64,000 nt of DNA, taken from Blattamonas nauphoetae. Lineage: Eukaryota; Preaxostyla; Oxymonadida. The notes beneath the pieces are model-generated. The model worked only from the letters and a program-made list of their open reading frames with translations. It was not told where the DNA came from and did not search any database. The stretch lies in assembly GCA_033064195.1 (NCBI GenBank), contig JARBJD010000027.1, positions 62,001 through 126,000 on the forward strand, given 5' to 3'. The position numbers were made by a program, and so were the translations under genes. This document shows positions 32,425-43,900 of this stretch, one piece after another (the stretch's first letter is position 1; every line of letters begins with the position of its first letter).

Positions 32425-32845
32425 GTGGAAAAATTTTTGAAAACTTGGGAGCGTACCCCAGCTCCTAAAAAGGAAGTATCTCGATTTTTTTGAGAACTTT
32501 GTGAATGAGGAGGACTCTGACGACATAAATCTGTGTTTTTTTTCGGATAGATCATAGATCAAAAAAAGTGGTGAAAAATAGATCTAGGCTACAAAACTGA
32601 TTTCCATTTCGCAAATTCTCCATAATGATCCTTTTTATTCAGAATAAATCCACAGATCGCTCAATATAATGACTAGAGAGTGAGAAAATAAGAAGAGAAA
32701 AAAAGTGTGGTATTTCCTCTAGAGGCACCAAATCAAGTCATCAACCACCGAATGATGCTCATTCACATCTAATTATCCACCAGACAAAAGTTTTTTGTAA
32801 GTGGTACGGGGGCTTGCTGTCCCAAGTTTTCAAAAATTTTTCCAC
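32425..32845. mobile_element. 421-bp MITE with 26-bp inverted ends
   Basis: The left end 32425-32450 (GTGGAAAAATTTTTGAAAAC...) is a perfect inverted match of 32820-32845. Flanking ATTT on both sides (32421-32424 and 32846-32849) may be the target duplication. No coding capacity. The paralogous region after P2 (about 40620-40650) shares the left flank GAAGT(G/T)AATGATTT but has no element, so insertion probably followed the P/M duplication. Confidence 0.7.
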
Positions 32846-33107
32846 ATTTATGGCACTTCACCAGATGTCTGACGACTGAGACTCATGTCATGCTTGGTTT
32901 GACTCGATGAGTCGGATGGGAGTGTGTCAGGATTAGGTTGTCACATTGTGTTTGGGTCTCAGATGTCGATGGAAGTCGAACAGTGTCATTTCGTTCTTGT
33001 GATGGTCGCATCGGATTGTGTCCAGATGAGTTCCAATCACGTCAATCTCGAAAACGAAGTTGGATGTTGGTGTGTGTGGAAGGCGAGAGAGAGTCTGGCT
33101 GTTGTTG

Positions 33108-36100
33108 TCATTCCAATACAGTTTCGGCGAGAAGAGGAGAGAAATCGTGATCAACCATTTCTTGTTTCTTCCTAAAATCACAAATCGAACGAAGCAGAAT
33201 CCCAACCACACAAATCCCGTTTTCGTAGTCCTCCAGAAACGATGATTCAAACACAGCTTGAAGCACGATGTCCAACAATCCAAAACGCACTGTGTGAACA
33301 AGAACATCAGCGCTGCCCAGACACACCACCCTCCTCACAAACTCCAACCCAACCGACACTTCTGCAGGAAAAGGAGAACTGGAAAAATGGGTTCGAGAAT
33401 AAAAACAAACAGTATCCAGTTTCTGAGGGACACAAGTCCCACATCATCAAACCTGATCAATTTGGCTTTGGAAGAGATGAAGAATAACGAAAAAACAAAC
33501 TTGATGGACTCAGCTCTCGAAGGACAGACCCAAAGGAAGCAATTCCATCACTCACAATTTTGGTCGTCGCTGAAAGGAACCCAAACATCCTTGAGGGGTC
33601 GTGAGAGTTGAGAGGATCATCGGAAGAGTCGTGTGATCTGAGTTGACCATTGAATGGATCGAGACACTCGCTGATGTTTGAGTGAACGAGGGCAGATCCG
33701 AATCCAGTCGGGATGCTCAGCCATTCGAGACACTCACAACGAAGTGTGACACCGAAATCATCTGAGTCGTTGTCATCGTTAATTGAGTTGAGGATGTTGG
33801 AATGGTGTCGAACTGACCTGAACAGTTCTTTCAGACTGACGCAGTCGCCAAAAGGGGCTGTGACGAGGAGGAGTGTCATCATTATCATTTTCAGAGATCT
33901 GACCAAAACTTTATGACTGGACTCCCACCGTAGAATGGGAAGAAAGAAACGAACGACGAGAGGCGGTGGGAAAAACAGAAAGAGATTGAATGTGTCATAG
34001 ATGAGAGGTGTGAGGAACATCCATTTGGTGTTGATCACATTGTGGACAGATTTGACATAATCGGACTCGAGGAGATTGATGTGAGCTCCTCGTCGACAGA
34101 GTGCATGGAATCCGCACAACGACGTGTTGTGAAGAGTGTGTGAAACGTCGATGGGTGCAACACGAAAGATGAGGAAGAAAATGAGAGGGTTCGTTCTGAG
34201 TGTTCGTTCGAAGAGGAGGTCGAGAGGCGGTTGGTGAGGTTTGTGGGGGTTGAGAGAAGTGTAGGAGAGGTAGAAAATGTTGAATTGGAGAGGAATCAGA
34301 TATTTCAGATTTATTTCAGGATGTGCCAAGAGAATTGCAGTTCCACTTGATGGAAAGTCAGAGTTGATCAGAAATGTCATCAGCAGAGAATACCCAATGA
34401 GAATTGGAATAGTTTCAATGCGAAGCTGATTGTGGGGGAAATCGTCGAAAATGGAGACGATTCGTGAGACACCATGTTGGTGTCGTTCGAATGAGAGAAT
34501 GATTTGTTTGTTTTTGGCAACCTGGCTCTCGTTTTCGACATCACAGAATAGAAGAGCTATGAGCAAGTCGAGTGAGACGAGAAACAGAGTCCCCCAACTC
34601 ATATCAGCTGAGAACAGGCCATCCCAATCAAACTTGGTCAAAGGGAATGGCGGAACTCCGAACGATTGAATAGTTCTCCTCTGTCTCGAAGATCCATCTC
34701 GTCGAAATACGAATCAGAGCATATTGTTCCTCCGTCTTTCCATCGCGGAATGCATTGCGGAGTCGACTCCACACATGAGGTAGCTGGGGAATGACAATTG
34801 GAATGATGACAAGAGAAGTGAAGAGTGATTTTGCTGCATGGCGTACTTGATGGTTGGAGCTGCCGAGAGTGGATACTGTGTGATCAAAGAATGTGGGTAA
34901 GTCGAGGATACACTGAGAAGCACCAACGAGATCGCAGACAAATAAACAGCGGAGGAGTGATTTGGTGAGAATCCCATCGTCTTTCTCATCGAAAATGGAG
35001 GAGTCGAATCGTTCAGTGGGATCGACGTCTTTCATCTGAGATTGAACAAAGATATCGGAAGCGACTTGCTCTGGACGGATGTCACGAGAAGATGAGACTG
35101 AAGAGAGAGGGGAGGTGATGAAAGAGTGAAGGATGGACAGAAGCTTGAGTGATTCCTGTTTGAAGTGTGACGCCGACGAGATTGTCCGAAGAGAAGAGTC
35201 GAGGTGGGCGTTGAGGGAGGTGTGAGGAGAAGAGTGCGATGAATGTGATGACGATGTCAAATTCCCCGCTGATCCATCCAACGACGACGCCAGTATCTGG
35301 AACTTCGCTTGGAGCGAGAGATGCGTCAGTTGGAAGAAGGGCAATTTGAGGAACGACACATGGAGCTATACCACCGGAGAAATTGAGAAGACGAAGAAAT
35401 CATACCATAATGAGCAGCCCCAAAGAAACCGTTCCCAGAAGCTCTTCCCACAAAGAGATCCGTCTCGCTTCTTCAAAACAATCTGAATCAAACTGTTTTA
35501 AGATCTTGTCGAGCTCAGGCTCCAGGAGTTTCGTGAAAGATGTGAATTTCGGCGAGGAAAGATTGATTTCTGGGTCAGTGAGTCTTACAGTGGCATCAAC
35601 CCACTTCTTGTCTTCCAGGTCATGAACAAGAATGTAAGCACGTGTCAAGGTCCACATCACAGAGTCGAACAATCCGTTGTCTCTTGGGATGGGTTCGCGT
35701 GTGAATATGGTGATTCTCTTGACGATTTCTTCAAAGTTAAATGGAAAACAGGTGGGGATCAGTGAACCAATGTCGACGAGATGATCGATGAGGGAGAAAA
35801 GGAGTTTGGGGACAAATTCGCGAGGGAGATGTTTGTCGATGTGTTTTGGGTGAATTCCGGGACAGTGGGAAGGTCAGTGGATGAGAACAGCGGTCCTGGA
35901 AAGAGTCCACCTTGAAGCTGGAGAGCCAGAGGATTTGGAGTCGGGGGTCGAGTGGATCCTGTTTGATTTGTTCCCGACGACCGAATGGCTGTGTCTTTCG
36001 ATCCACTTTCAGCAGATTGTGAAGAAGAGTGGGAGACATCCTCTCTATCCCATCGCGGTGCTGATTGAGAATGTGTGGAGTGTTTTCCAATTTGTGAAAG

Positions 36101-37558
36101 AAACGACTCTGTTCGTGCTTCAGATTCTGAGCCCAGAGACGGACCACGTCTTGTTAAATAGTGAAGGTGAATTTGTGATTCAGCTAGAATCGAGTCACGA
36201 GCTGATTTGAAGACATCATCTGTTAGGAACATGACGCTATACTGGAAAAGGTTCGTGATAGACAAGAAAAGATGGTAATGAGATGGAGCTCGATCAAAAC
36301 CTCCTTTCGATTGCCTACGGCTCGTTCTTCGATGGAATGGAAAATCTCATTGATGGTGATCGTCGGGATGAGGAGGAGATTACTTTTCTTCAAATTGTCA
36401 ATGAGTTCCACGAAATATTGTGAGACTCGTTGAATCTCAGATGAAACAGAATATGCACTCTCATAGCCATTTCCAGATGTGGGCGAAGAAGGGAGTGGAT
36501 CTGAAAAGCGGAGAAGGAACAAAAATAGTCAGAATAAGCGGAAGGAAACTGATGTGAAATCGGAACAAGTTGTCCACCACAATATCATCTTGTTGGAGAG
36601 GTAAATCAGCAAGTCCCAAGTTTAATCGAGATTCCACTCCGAGAATGCACTCAATATACCACACAATCACAGCCTAAAACGGACGTAGAATTACCAAAAA
36701 AAGTGACAAGCCTGTGACGGTACTGGGATCTTCCTCGAGATCAGAAATTCGGTAAATTTGGAGAGAGACAACACATTCTCGAGAGACATCAGAAATATTG
36801 TCCCGTCTTCCGATTGGAGAGGCTCAGTGAGGGGAAGGAGAAAGGGGCGAGGTTGGCGCGAAGTGTGGGGAGGAGGATGGAGAATAGTTTTGAATTCGTT
36901 AAACTCACTCGGTGAGACGCTTCTGAATGCCATCAAAATCGATGATTCGGCCGGAAAAGTGCACAGTTTGGCCAAGAAATTGTGGAAATCAGGATGGCTG
37001 CTTGGGTCTTTGATTGAGGTGAGTTTGAATGGGGATGGGAAGATTGAGCTCAGAGTATATTCATTGCCAGATGGGCCAGGATTCTCCTCCACAAATGAAA
37101 GGCAGAGATTATGAATACTTGCGACAAAGAGTGGACTGTGAAGAAAGGAAAGGGTATTCGGAGGATCTTGGCAGAACCGAGAGAGAAGGTCGAAAAATGG
37201 TCGAATTGGTTGTGAGTACGGTATCCACCTTTCGAAATGTGATGGAGAACTCAGCTTGAGGTTTGTCTCGGTGATAATCGTTGATATCTGACGAATTGCT
37301 TGTGAACAATCGGTTTCCAATAACTCATGAAAGTGTTGAGTGATGTACTCTTCATGGTGACCGTAGATAAGACCGAAACTGCCTGGTTGAAGGACTGCAA
37401 AGAAGAACTGAAAAAGTGGTGAGAAGATCCAAACTAAGAGAAGCATGTCCGTGTGCATCAAACACAAAATCACAGATATTGACATTAGAGTCATCTGGAA
37501 CAGCAAGCTTTCGAAGAACAGATTCCAGAAGCATTTCGACAAACAAACCAATCAAATT
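33108..37558 (-). pseudogene. multi-exon protein M1, probably decaying (unknown function)
   Basis: Exon signals give: 37558-37435, 37394-36724, 36673-36550, 36500-36301, 36241-35406, 35365-33501 and 33361-33108. Introns are 40-59 nt except the last (139 nt). Several donors have the form A|GTTT in phase 1, matching gene M2. The 5' end is missing: the first exon has an acceptor but no start, next to the duplication joint with P2. Compared with M2, the reading frame shifts near 36155, 35870 and 34665 with no splice sites to explain it. M1 is therefore either a decaying copy or carries assembly indels. The protein is Leu-rich, helical and repeat-like (LLVTAPFGDCVSLKELFRSV, LEWLSIPTGFGSALVHSNI), with no signal peptide. 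Family unknown. Confidence 0.6.
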
Positions 37559-37710
37559 CTGCAAATTTCAGAAAAAAACGATCAAACGAAGGTTTCAGAG
37601 TCATGGAACCTTGCGAGAACAGTGTCGGATAGTGATTTATGAGACGACATGATGGTGTGAACAAACAGGAGTCGAAGTCAAGTTGGAATCTGAGGGCAGA
37701 TCCGTCCAAC

Positions 37711-40482
37711 ATGGCGCCCAAGCATAAATTTGAGAGAAGGCTCAACAAAACGCAATCAAGTCCTCGAACGCAATGCCTTCAGTCTTCGACCTCAGATAAC
37801 CACATCGTTCATTCACCGAATCCAAACTCTGTTAAAATAAGCAACAAATCCTCACTTAATTCACCTTCAATCCCTTCCATAACTGATGTACTCACAATAA
37901 ACCCCAATGATCGGCAATATGTCCAAATTTCAAAACAGATTCTGCATTATGAAATGAAAAGAACGCGAATCAACATCGAAACAATGTTAAAACGACCACA
38001 CTTGAAGGGTCATGTGATCACTCTTACTTCCTCCACGACATCAGACTGGGGATTGGCGCTGCAGGATTCGATTACGACCGATACTCTTCGTCAGGGGTGC
38101 ATCTCTCTCTTCGCACAAGTCAACTCGGGAAAAAACTTGACGCCAGTTGAAGTTAATCATGCTTCATCTTTTCTGGAATACGCAGTAATCCACATAAAAC
38201 ATCGCAAGAACTCCAAAAAGGGACTTCTCGAGACCATCTTCCCTGAAACCGAACCACCTCACACTGAACTGACGAATGCTCTCATCAAACTTGTTTGTCA
38301 TCCATCTGACACTCTGCGAACTGTTGCTCTCACCTTCATCGACGTTGGACTGAGGACTTCATTGCGCAAATTCCATCTGATAAAGGCTCTCCCTGGTCTA
38401 GTCACTCAGCTCTTCAATTATCTAAGACCACATGAAATCCCGTTGACCGAATCGACAGTCGACTTCCATCGCCATATGACATCGATTCTGGACCATTTTT
38501 TCTTCTATTCAAATCGACATCTCATCGCTGGTGAACTCGGAATCAGCCCATCCTCCCCTCACGACAAAACCCTCGCATCGGAAATTCGATATCCAATTTT
38601 CCAACCATTCGACAAATATTTGCGGCATCTCCTCGCCCCTCCCCTTTGCCCCACTGATTATCACTTCGGCATCTCACTGTTGCAGAAGACGAGTCTATTC
38701 GAGTCAAATATCCTGTATTGTTATTCTCCCTCCTCATTTCCAGGAGTCCAGCCTTTTTTTGATGAGATGAGGAACACCCTTACGGAAGAATATGTCTTGT
38801 TAAGACTTCTCTCAAAACCCAAAACATTCAACCTTCTCTTTGACTCACGCAGCGATCTGAGCGAATACAACTGGGCAGTTCTGTTTGAGAAATTCATTGT
38901 TCGACTGAGCGAGGGGTGGCACTTCTCTGATTTGGGACTGCAGCCTTTCATGCGCTTCCTTTCTCGTCGGCCTGATCATGTCAAACCTTTAATCTGGCCG
39001 GATGGCACATTCTCGATCAAGCGATACGGGAGACTCCTTTCGTCGACGAAAATACCCACAAAGACACTCTGGGACATCTTCACACCCTCTCAACCGCACC
39101 ACGCCACAGCCATTCTCAACGCATTCAAGACTTTCTCGAACAGACTCGACGAAGGATTTTTGGAACACGTCTGGAGTGATTGGTTCCCCAGTTTCCTCAA
39201 TGCTGTCACTCCTTCGAAGTTGCCATTCACAGCGGAATTCGAATCACTCCATACACAACTCATTGACATGATGTGCGAACGTCTCGACCACATTCGACAA
39301 TCTGCTGACTCGACAAAGGATGAACAATCTCAACGCGAACTGGACGAGCTCTTCAAGTCGTTCTACGTACCGACGAGAGATTACGTCATCCATCTCTCGC
39401 TCCATCCGTTCTCATTGGATTCTGGCTTCCGTTTCAGTCCCATCTTATCATTTCTCGAAGATGTATTGCACCCTGACTCCGAACACAGCCTGGATGAACA
39501 CTTTCGAGATGAATTAAGGAAAGCGATGGATACCTTGACAATGTCGTCATCCTCTCCACCCTTCATCCTCACATCTCAACTTGTGTGTCCTCTCACCGAC
39601 GACGAGATCATCGACATCGTCGACAGGATTGTTGCTCTGCTGGAAAGTGACTTGTGCTTGGATGACGACACCATCCTTCGGATCTGCGCGTTCCACGAGT
39701 ACCAGCTCAGTCGCATCCATCTGCCCGACTTGTTCAGAAACGCAGGAAGAACGACAGAACAGTTCTTGCACGCATTTGAGTGCCTTCTCTCTCTCCCCAT
39801 CAACTGTTCGCATCTTTCTCCAATCTCCTGTCTTCTGCACAGAAGACACGAAGACTATCAACCAACATTCGACGAGTGGGACGATGTCGATTTGGAGACA
39901 GTTGGAATTGTGATGCGATCCATCGAAGCCCACCAGATCTCGTCCCCCGATCCCTTTTCACATCTCAACATGACACTCATCGATTTTGTGGAACACATCG
40001 TGCCTCAAATATCACCCTGTGCGACTCGACTGAACCAATCACAGCTCGAACGATTGATCGCTCCATGCATCGACATCCTCAGCGAACACTACTTACATCG
40101 AGGTTCGTCGGGCTATGTTGTCAAGGAATATCGAACAGCAGTCTTCCTCGAAATCAACAGATTGTGTGAACAGCCGGTGATCACTCGATGTCTCAGCAGA
40201 ATCGGTCTCTTCTCTCGTCTCGTCAGTGGATTGTTGGATGACCGAACTTTCTTCGCGTGCGAGTCTTGTCTCGACATCTTCGTCCATCCATCAAGTTCGA
40301 ATGGCTGTGAAAGAGCAGAAATGAAGAAACATCGACGAACCGTTCCGAACTTTCTGGAGGAGGGCTTGCAGGATGCGTTGGAATTCATGTTGGTCAGGAA
40401 GAAGGATGAAGACACTCTCAAATGTCCTGTTGCTCGTGTCAACAGAATGATGCTATTTCACGGGTCGAACGTCAGCTATTAA
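37711..40482 (+). CDS. helical-repeat protein P2 (paralogue of P1)
   Basis: 923 aa from the ATG at 37711 (MAPKHKFERR). An in-frame ATG lies at 37639, but nucleotide similarity with P1 supports the later start. It is closely similar to P1 over its full length, with long identical runs in the C-terminal third (SSGYVVKEYRTAVFLEIN, CEQPVITRCLSRIG). Same architecture: basic N-terminus, then ARM/HEAT-like helices. No introns are needed. It stands head-to-head with the 5' remnant of M1 and converges with M2. Function is unknown. Confidence 0.82.
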   Translation: MAPKHKFERRLNKTQSSPRTQCLQSSTSDNHIVHSPNPNSVKISNKSSLNSPSIPSITDVLTINPNDRQYVQISKQILHYEMKRTRINIETMLKRPHLKGHVITLTSSTTSDWGLALQDSITTDTLRQGCISLFAQVNSGKNLTPVEVNHASSFLEYAVIHIKHRKNSKKGLLETIFPETEPPHTELTNALIKLVCHPSDTLRTVALTFIDVGLRTSLRKFHLIKALPGLVTQLFNYLRPHEIPLTESTVDFHRHMTSILDHFFFYSNRHLIAGELGISPSSPHDKTLASEIRYPIFQPFDKYLRHLLAPPLCPTDYHFGISLLQKTSLFESNILYCYSPSSFPGVQPFFDEMRNTLTEEYVLLRLLSKPKTFNLLFDSRSDLSEYNWAVLFEKFIVRLSEGWHFSDLGLQPFMRFLSRRPDHVKPLIWPDGTFSIKRYGRLLSSTKIPTKTLWDIFTPSQPHHATAILNAFKTFSNRLDEGFLEHVWSDWFPSFLNAVTPSKLPFTAEFESLHTQLIDMMCERLDHIRQSADSTKDEQSQRELDELFKSFYVPTRDYVIHLSLHPFSLDSGFRFSPILSFLEDVLHPDSEHSLDEHFRDELRKAMDTLTMSSSSPPFILTSQLVCPLTDDEIIDIVDRIVALLESDLCLDDDTILRICAFHEYQLSRIHLPDLFRNAGRTTEQFLHAFECLLSLPINCSHLSPISCLLHRRHEDYQPTFDEWDDVDLETVGIVMRSIEAHQISSPDPFSHLNMTLIDFVEHIVPQISPCATRLNQSQLERLIAPCIDILSEHYLHRGSSGYVVKEYRTAVFLEINRLCEQPVITRCLSRIGLFSRLVSGLLDDRTFFACESCLDIFVHPSSSNGCERAEMKKHRRTVPNFLEEGLQDALEFMLVRKKDEDTLKCPVARVNRMMLFHGSNVSY

Positions 40483-40904
40483 TCGCTTACAAACGAACAG
40501 ACCACATTCAGTGTTTATTGTTCACGTCACACCTTTGATTAGACTCATCTCACGAAAGGGAACATTTTGGATGGATTTGGGAAAGTCTCTGTGGTCACAA
40601 TGAAATGCAACGATAAGTGTGTCATGAAACAAGAAGTTAATGATTTCTGTCACAACACTATTCTTCTCATGATTAAGAATAATGTCACACATTGTTCGGT
40701 AGGATGAGTCGGATGGGAGTGTGTCAGGATTCGGTTGCCTCATTGTGATTGGGCCTCAGATGTCGATGGAAGTCGAACAGTGTCATTTCGTTCTTTGGAT
40801 GGTCGCGTCGGATTGTGTCCAGAAGAGTAACAATCACAGCAATCTCGATAACGAAGTTGGATGTTGGTGCGTGTGGAAGGCGAGAGAGAGTCTGGCGGTT
40901 GTTG
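40483..40904. other. 3' spacer between P2 and M2
   Basis: Similar to the region after P1 (TTGTTCACGTCACACCTTTG and later blocks) but without the MITE. An open minus-strand frame (40724-41002) is conserved with the first copy only because the duplication is recent. I treat it as the 3' untranslated end of M2. Confidence 0.45.
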
Positions 40905-43900
40905 TCATTCCAATCCAGTTTGAGTGAGAAGAGGAGAGAAGTCGTGATCAACCATTTCCTGTTTCTTCGCAAAGTTACATATCGAACGAAGTAGAATCCC
41001 AATCACACAAATCCCGTTTTCGTAGTCCTCCAGAAACGACGATTCCGACACGGCTCGAATCACAATGTCCAACAATTCAAAACGCACTGTGTGAACAAGA
41101 ACATCAGTACTGCCCAGACACACCACCCTCCTCACAAACTCCAACACGACAGACACTTCTGCAGGAACTGGAGAACTGAAGAAATGAGAGAGAACAAGAC
41201 ACACATCAGCAGGGACCTGAGAAGGATCTGATCGATCAGACCTTCATTGATCAGACCTAATTTTTGTTCTTAACAGACTGTTTCATTAAAAGAGAGTTTA
41301 CTTTCGAAAAAAACTGTGAAATGAGTCTAATCGACCATTCGAGAGGCAATCTGGTCATAATTGATTGTTTATTGCTTGAGTTGAACCGATCCGATGAAGA
41401 AAATGAAGTGAGAAAATGGAAAATGAGGAAAATCGATACTCCTAATTAGGAAACGGATCAGACCCTCAGTTTCGTGAGGTCTGATCCATGATCACACCTT
41501 CTGCAGTAATCTATAGACCTACTCAGATCCCTGCACATCAGTCTCTGGCACATCACTGGAAACAACCAGGGATTGAAAAAACCAAATTGGCCCCATTTTC
41601 AATTTGTTTTTCAATTTGGTCTCGATTTGTCAATTTGTCAGTTGTGCACAAACTCATTCTTGTTCATTCAAAACACTTAAATCGTTGACGGAAGGCTTTT
41701 TCATTGAAAAAGAGTCAATCAGAACATCATCATGTTGTCAAGTGAAAATTGGAGTTTTGGTGATATGGGTCTGATCATATCATTATCTTTCTTCCTATCC
41801 ATTCACCATTCCTCCCAATAGTACACTTTCATCAATGGTATGTCTCTATCAACATTTCGATTCAATTTTTCCTCAATATTCATTTAAGACTGTCCAATGC
41901 AGTTGGCCATCCAATTCTCCATCTCCCAGCACTCCGCTCTTATCATCGCTCTCATTGGTTCGAACACCCGAAACTGTTGGACAATATAGGTTGTTTAGTG
42001 TTTCATCTCCGAACATATTCGCGACACCTGCCGATGCAGTTACAATCACGAACTTGCTGCTCGACGATGGATTCTGCATTGTCAGCTGAAGTGAACTGGC
42101 TCATCCAGATCTTAGTTTCGTACAAAATCATTCTTCTCTGTCAAGATCACTGTTGCTTTGGAAAGGGTTCAAAAAACAACATCAATTGTCAAGATTGGCT
42201 AGAGAACTGAGTACCGTCCATTCAACGAGCTATCTCACCGTTGTCTACTTTAATGTACCAGATGATGATGTTTTCAGTCATCTATCCTTCCTCTATCTTT
42301 ATTAAGCTTACATTTTGATGTTTGTTTTTCTTGTGATTATTTCAACACACGTATCTCTTGAAATTGTTATCTTGTTTAAAAACAGCTTCTAAACAACTCA
42401 AGAATGACAGAATGTTGAATAGAACATGATGAAATAGATGAGATGTACGATTTGATTTTTTGGATCCCTGGAAACAACCCATCTGAAAACAGAGTCAACA
42501 CTGCTTCTGAAGATGTGAAGAAGAATTGAAAAGGCAAACTGGATGGACTCAGATCTCGAACCAAAGAGCCAACTTGAGCGATTTCATCACATTCACTTCT
42601 TGTTTGGACTGACAGGAATTTCGGATTGGTGGTGGAGTGGCGCAAAGTTTCGGGAGGATCATCGAGACTCTCGCGGATGTTTGAGTGAGCGAGGGCAGAT
42701 CCGAACCCAGTTGGGATGCTCAGCCATTCGAGACTCTCACAACGAAGTGTGAGGTCATTATCAGTTGAGCTGTATTGGCCGAGGTTGATTCGGTGTCGAA
42801 CTGACCTGAACAGCTCTTTCAGACTGACACAGTCGCCAAATGGAGCAGTGACGAGGAGGAGTGTGGGCATGATCAACCTCAAAGGATTGACGAATAAGGA
42901 GGGATTCAATTTCGAGCGCAGAGCTGGGAGGAAGAAGCGAACGACGAGCGGGGGAGGGAAATGCAGAAAGAGAAGGAATGTGTCGGAGAGAAAAGGAGTT
43001 GTGAACATCCAATGGGAGTTGACCACATGTCTTCCAAACCGAACATACTCGTTTTCGAGAAGGCTAAGATGCACTCCTCGTCGACAGAGCGCATGAAAGC
43101 CACACAACGAATTGTTGAAGAGAGAGAGTGCGATGTCGATGTATGGTCCTTCGGAAGTGAAGAAGAAGGTGAGAGGGTTCGTTCGGAGAGCTCGTTCGAA
43201 GAGGAGGTCGAGAGGAGGCTGACGTGGCTTGTGTCGATTGAGGGAAGTGTGGCTGAGAAGGACGAAGTTGTGCTGGTAAGGAATAAGAAAGCGAACATCA
43301 ATTTCAGGATGTCCCGCGATGTAATCTGTTTCACTTGAATGGAAGTCAGATTTGGTCAGAAGTGCTACTATCAGCAGGTAAGAGAGAAGACTGTTCACGA
43401 ATTCAGTCCGCAGCGGGAAGACGTCGGAATCCTCCATTATCAAGAGGATTCGTGATGATGCCAGGTGGTGTCGTTCAAACGAGAGAATGATTGGATTGAT
43501 ACTGTCTGCATCATCCATGGTTGCGATGGTTAAAGTTCGGACGGCCATGAGCAGATTGATTGACACAACTAAAAAAGGCATTTCACTCAAATCTGCCGCG
43601 AACAGGCCATCCCAATCAAACTCAGTTAAAGTGAAGGGAGGTGGAGACTCATCAACAATTGAAGCGTTGATCAATTTTGACGAAAAGAGAAGAAACGCGA
43701 ATTGTTCCTCGGGCCATCCATCGCGGAATGCAGAGCGGAGTCGAGTCCACACATGAGGCAATTGGGAGTCGACACTTGGCTTGTCATAAAGTCGACTGAT
43801 GAGTGATCCAGCTACATGGCGGACTTGATGGTCGGAGCTGCTGAGAGTGGAGACAGTTCGATCAAAGAATGTTGGTACGTCGATGATGCAGTTGTCAGCT

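Noticed and set aside
32933-33307. Conserved minus-strand frame after the M1 stop (also 40724-41002)
   Set aside because: Its conservation is explained by the recent duplication. The M frame ends at a shared stop (33108 and 40905), making this 3' untranslated sequence.
35881-36210. 109-codon plus-strand frame opposite M1
   Set aside because: It is a shadow of the M1 exon. The opposite strand matches the M2 paralogue downstream.
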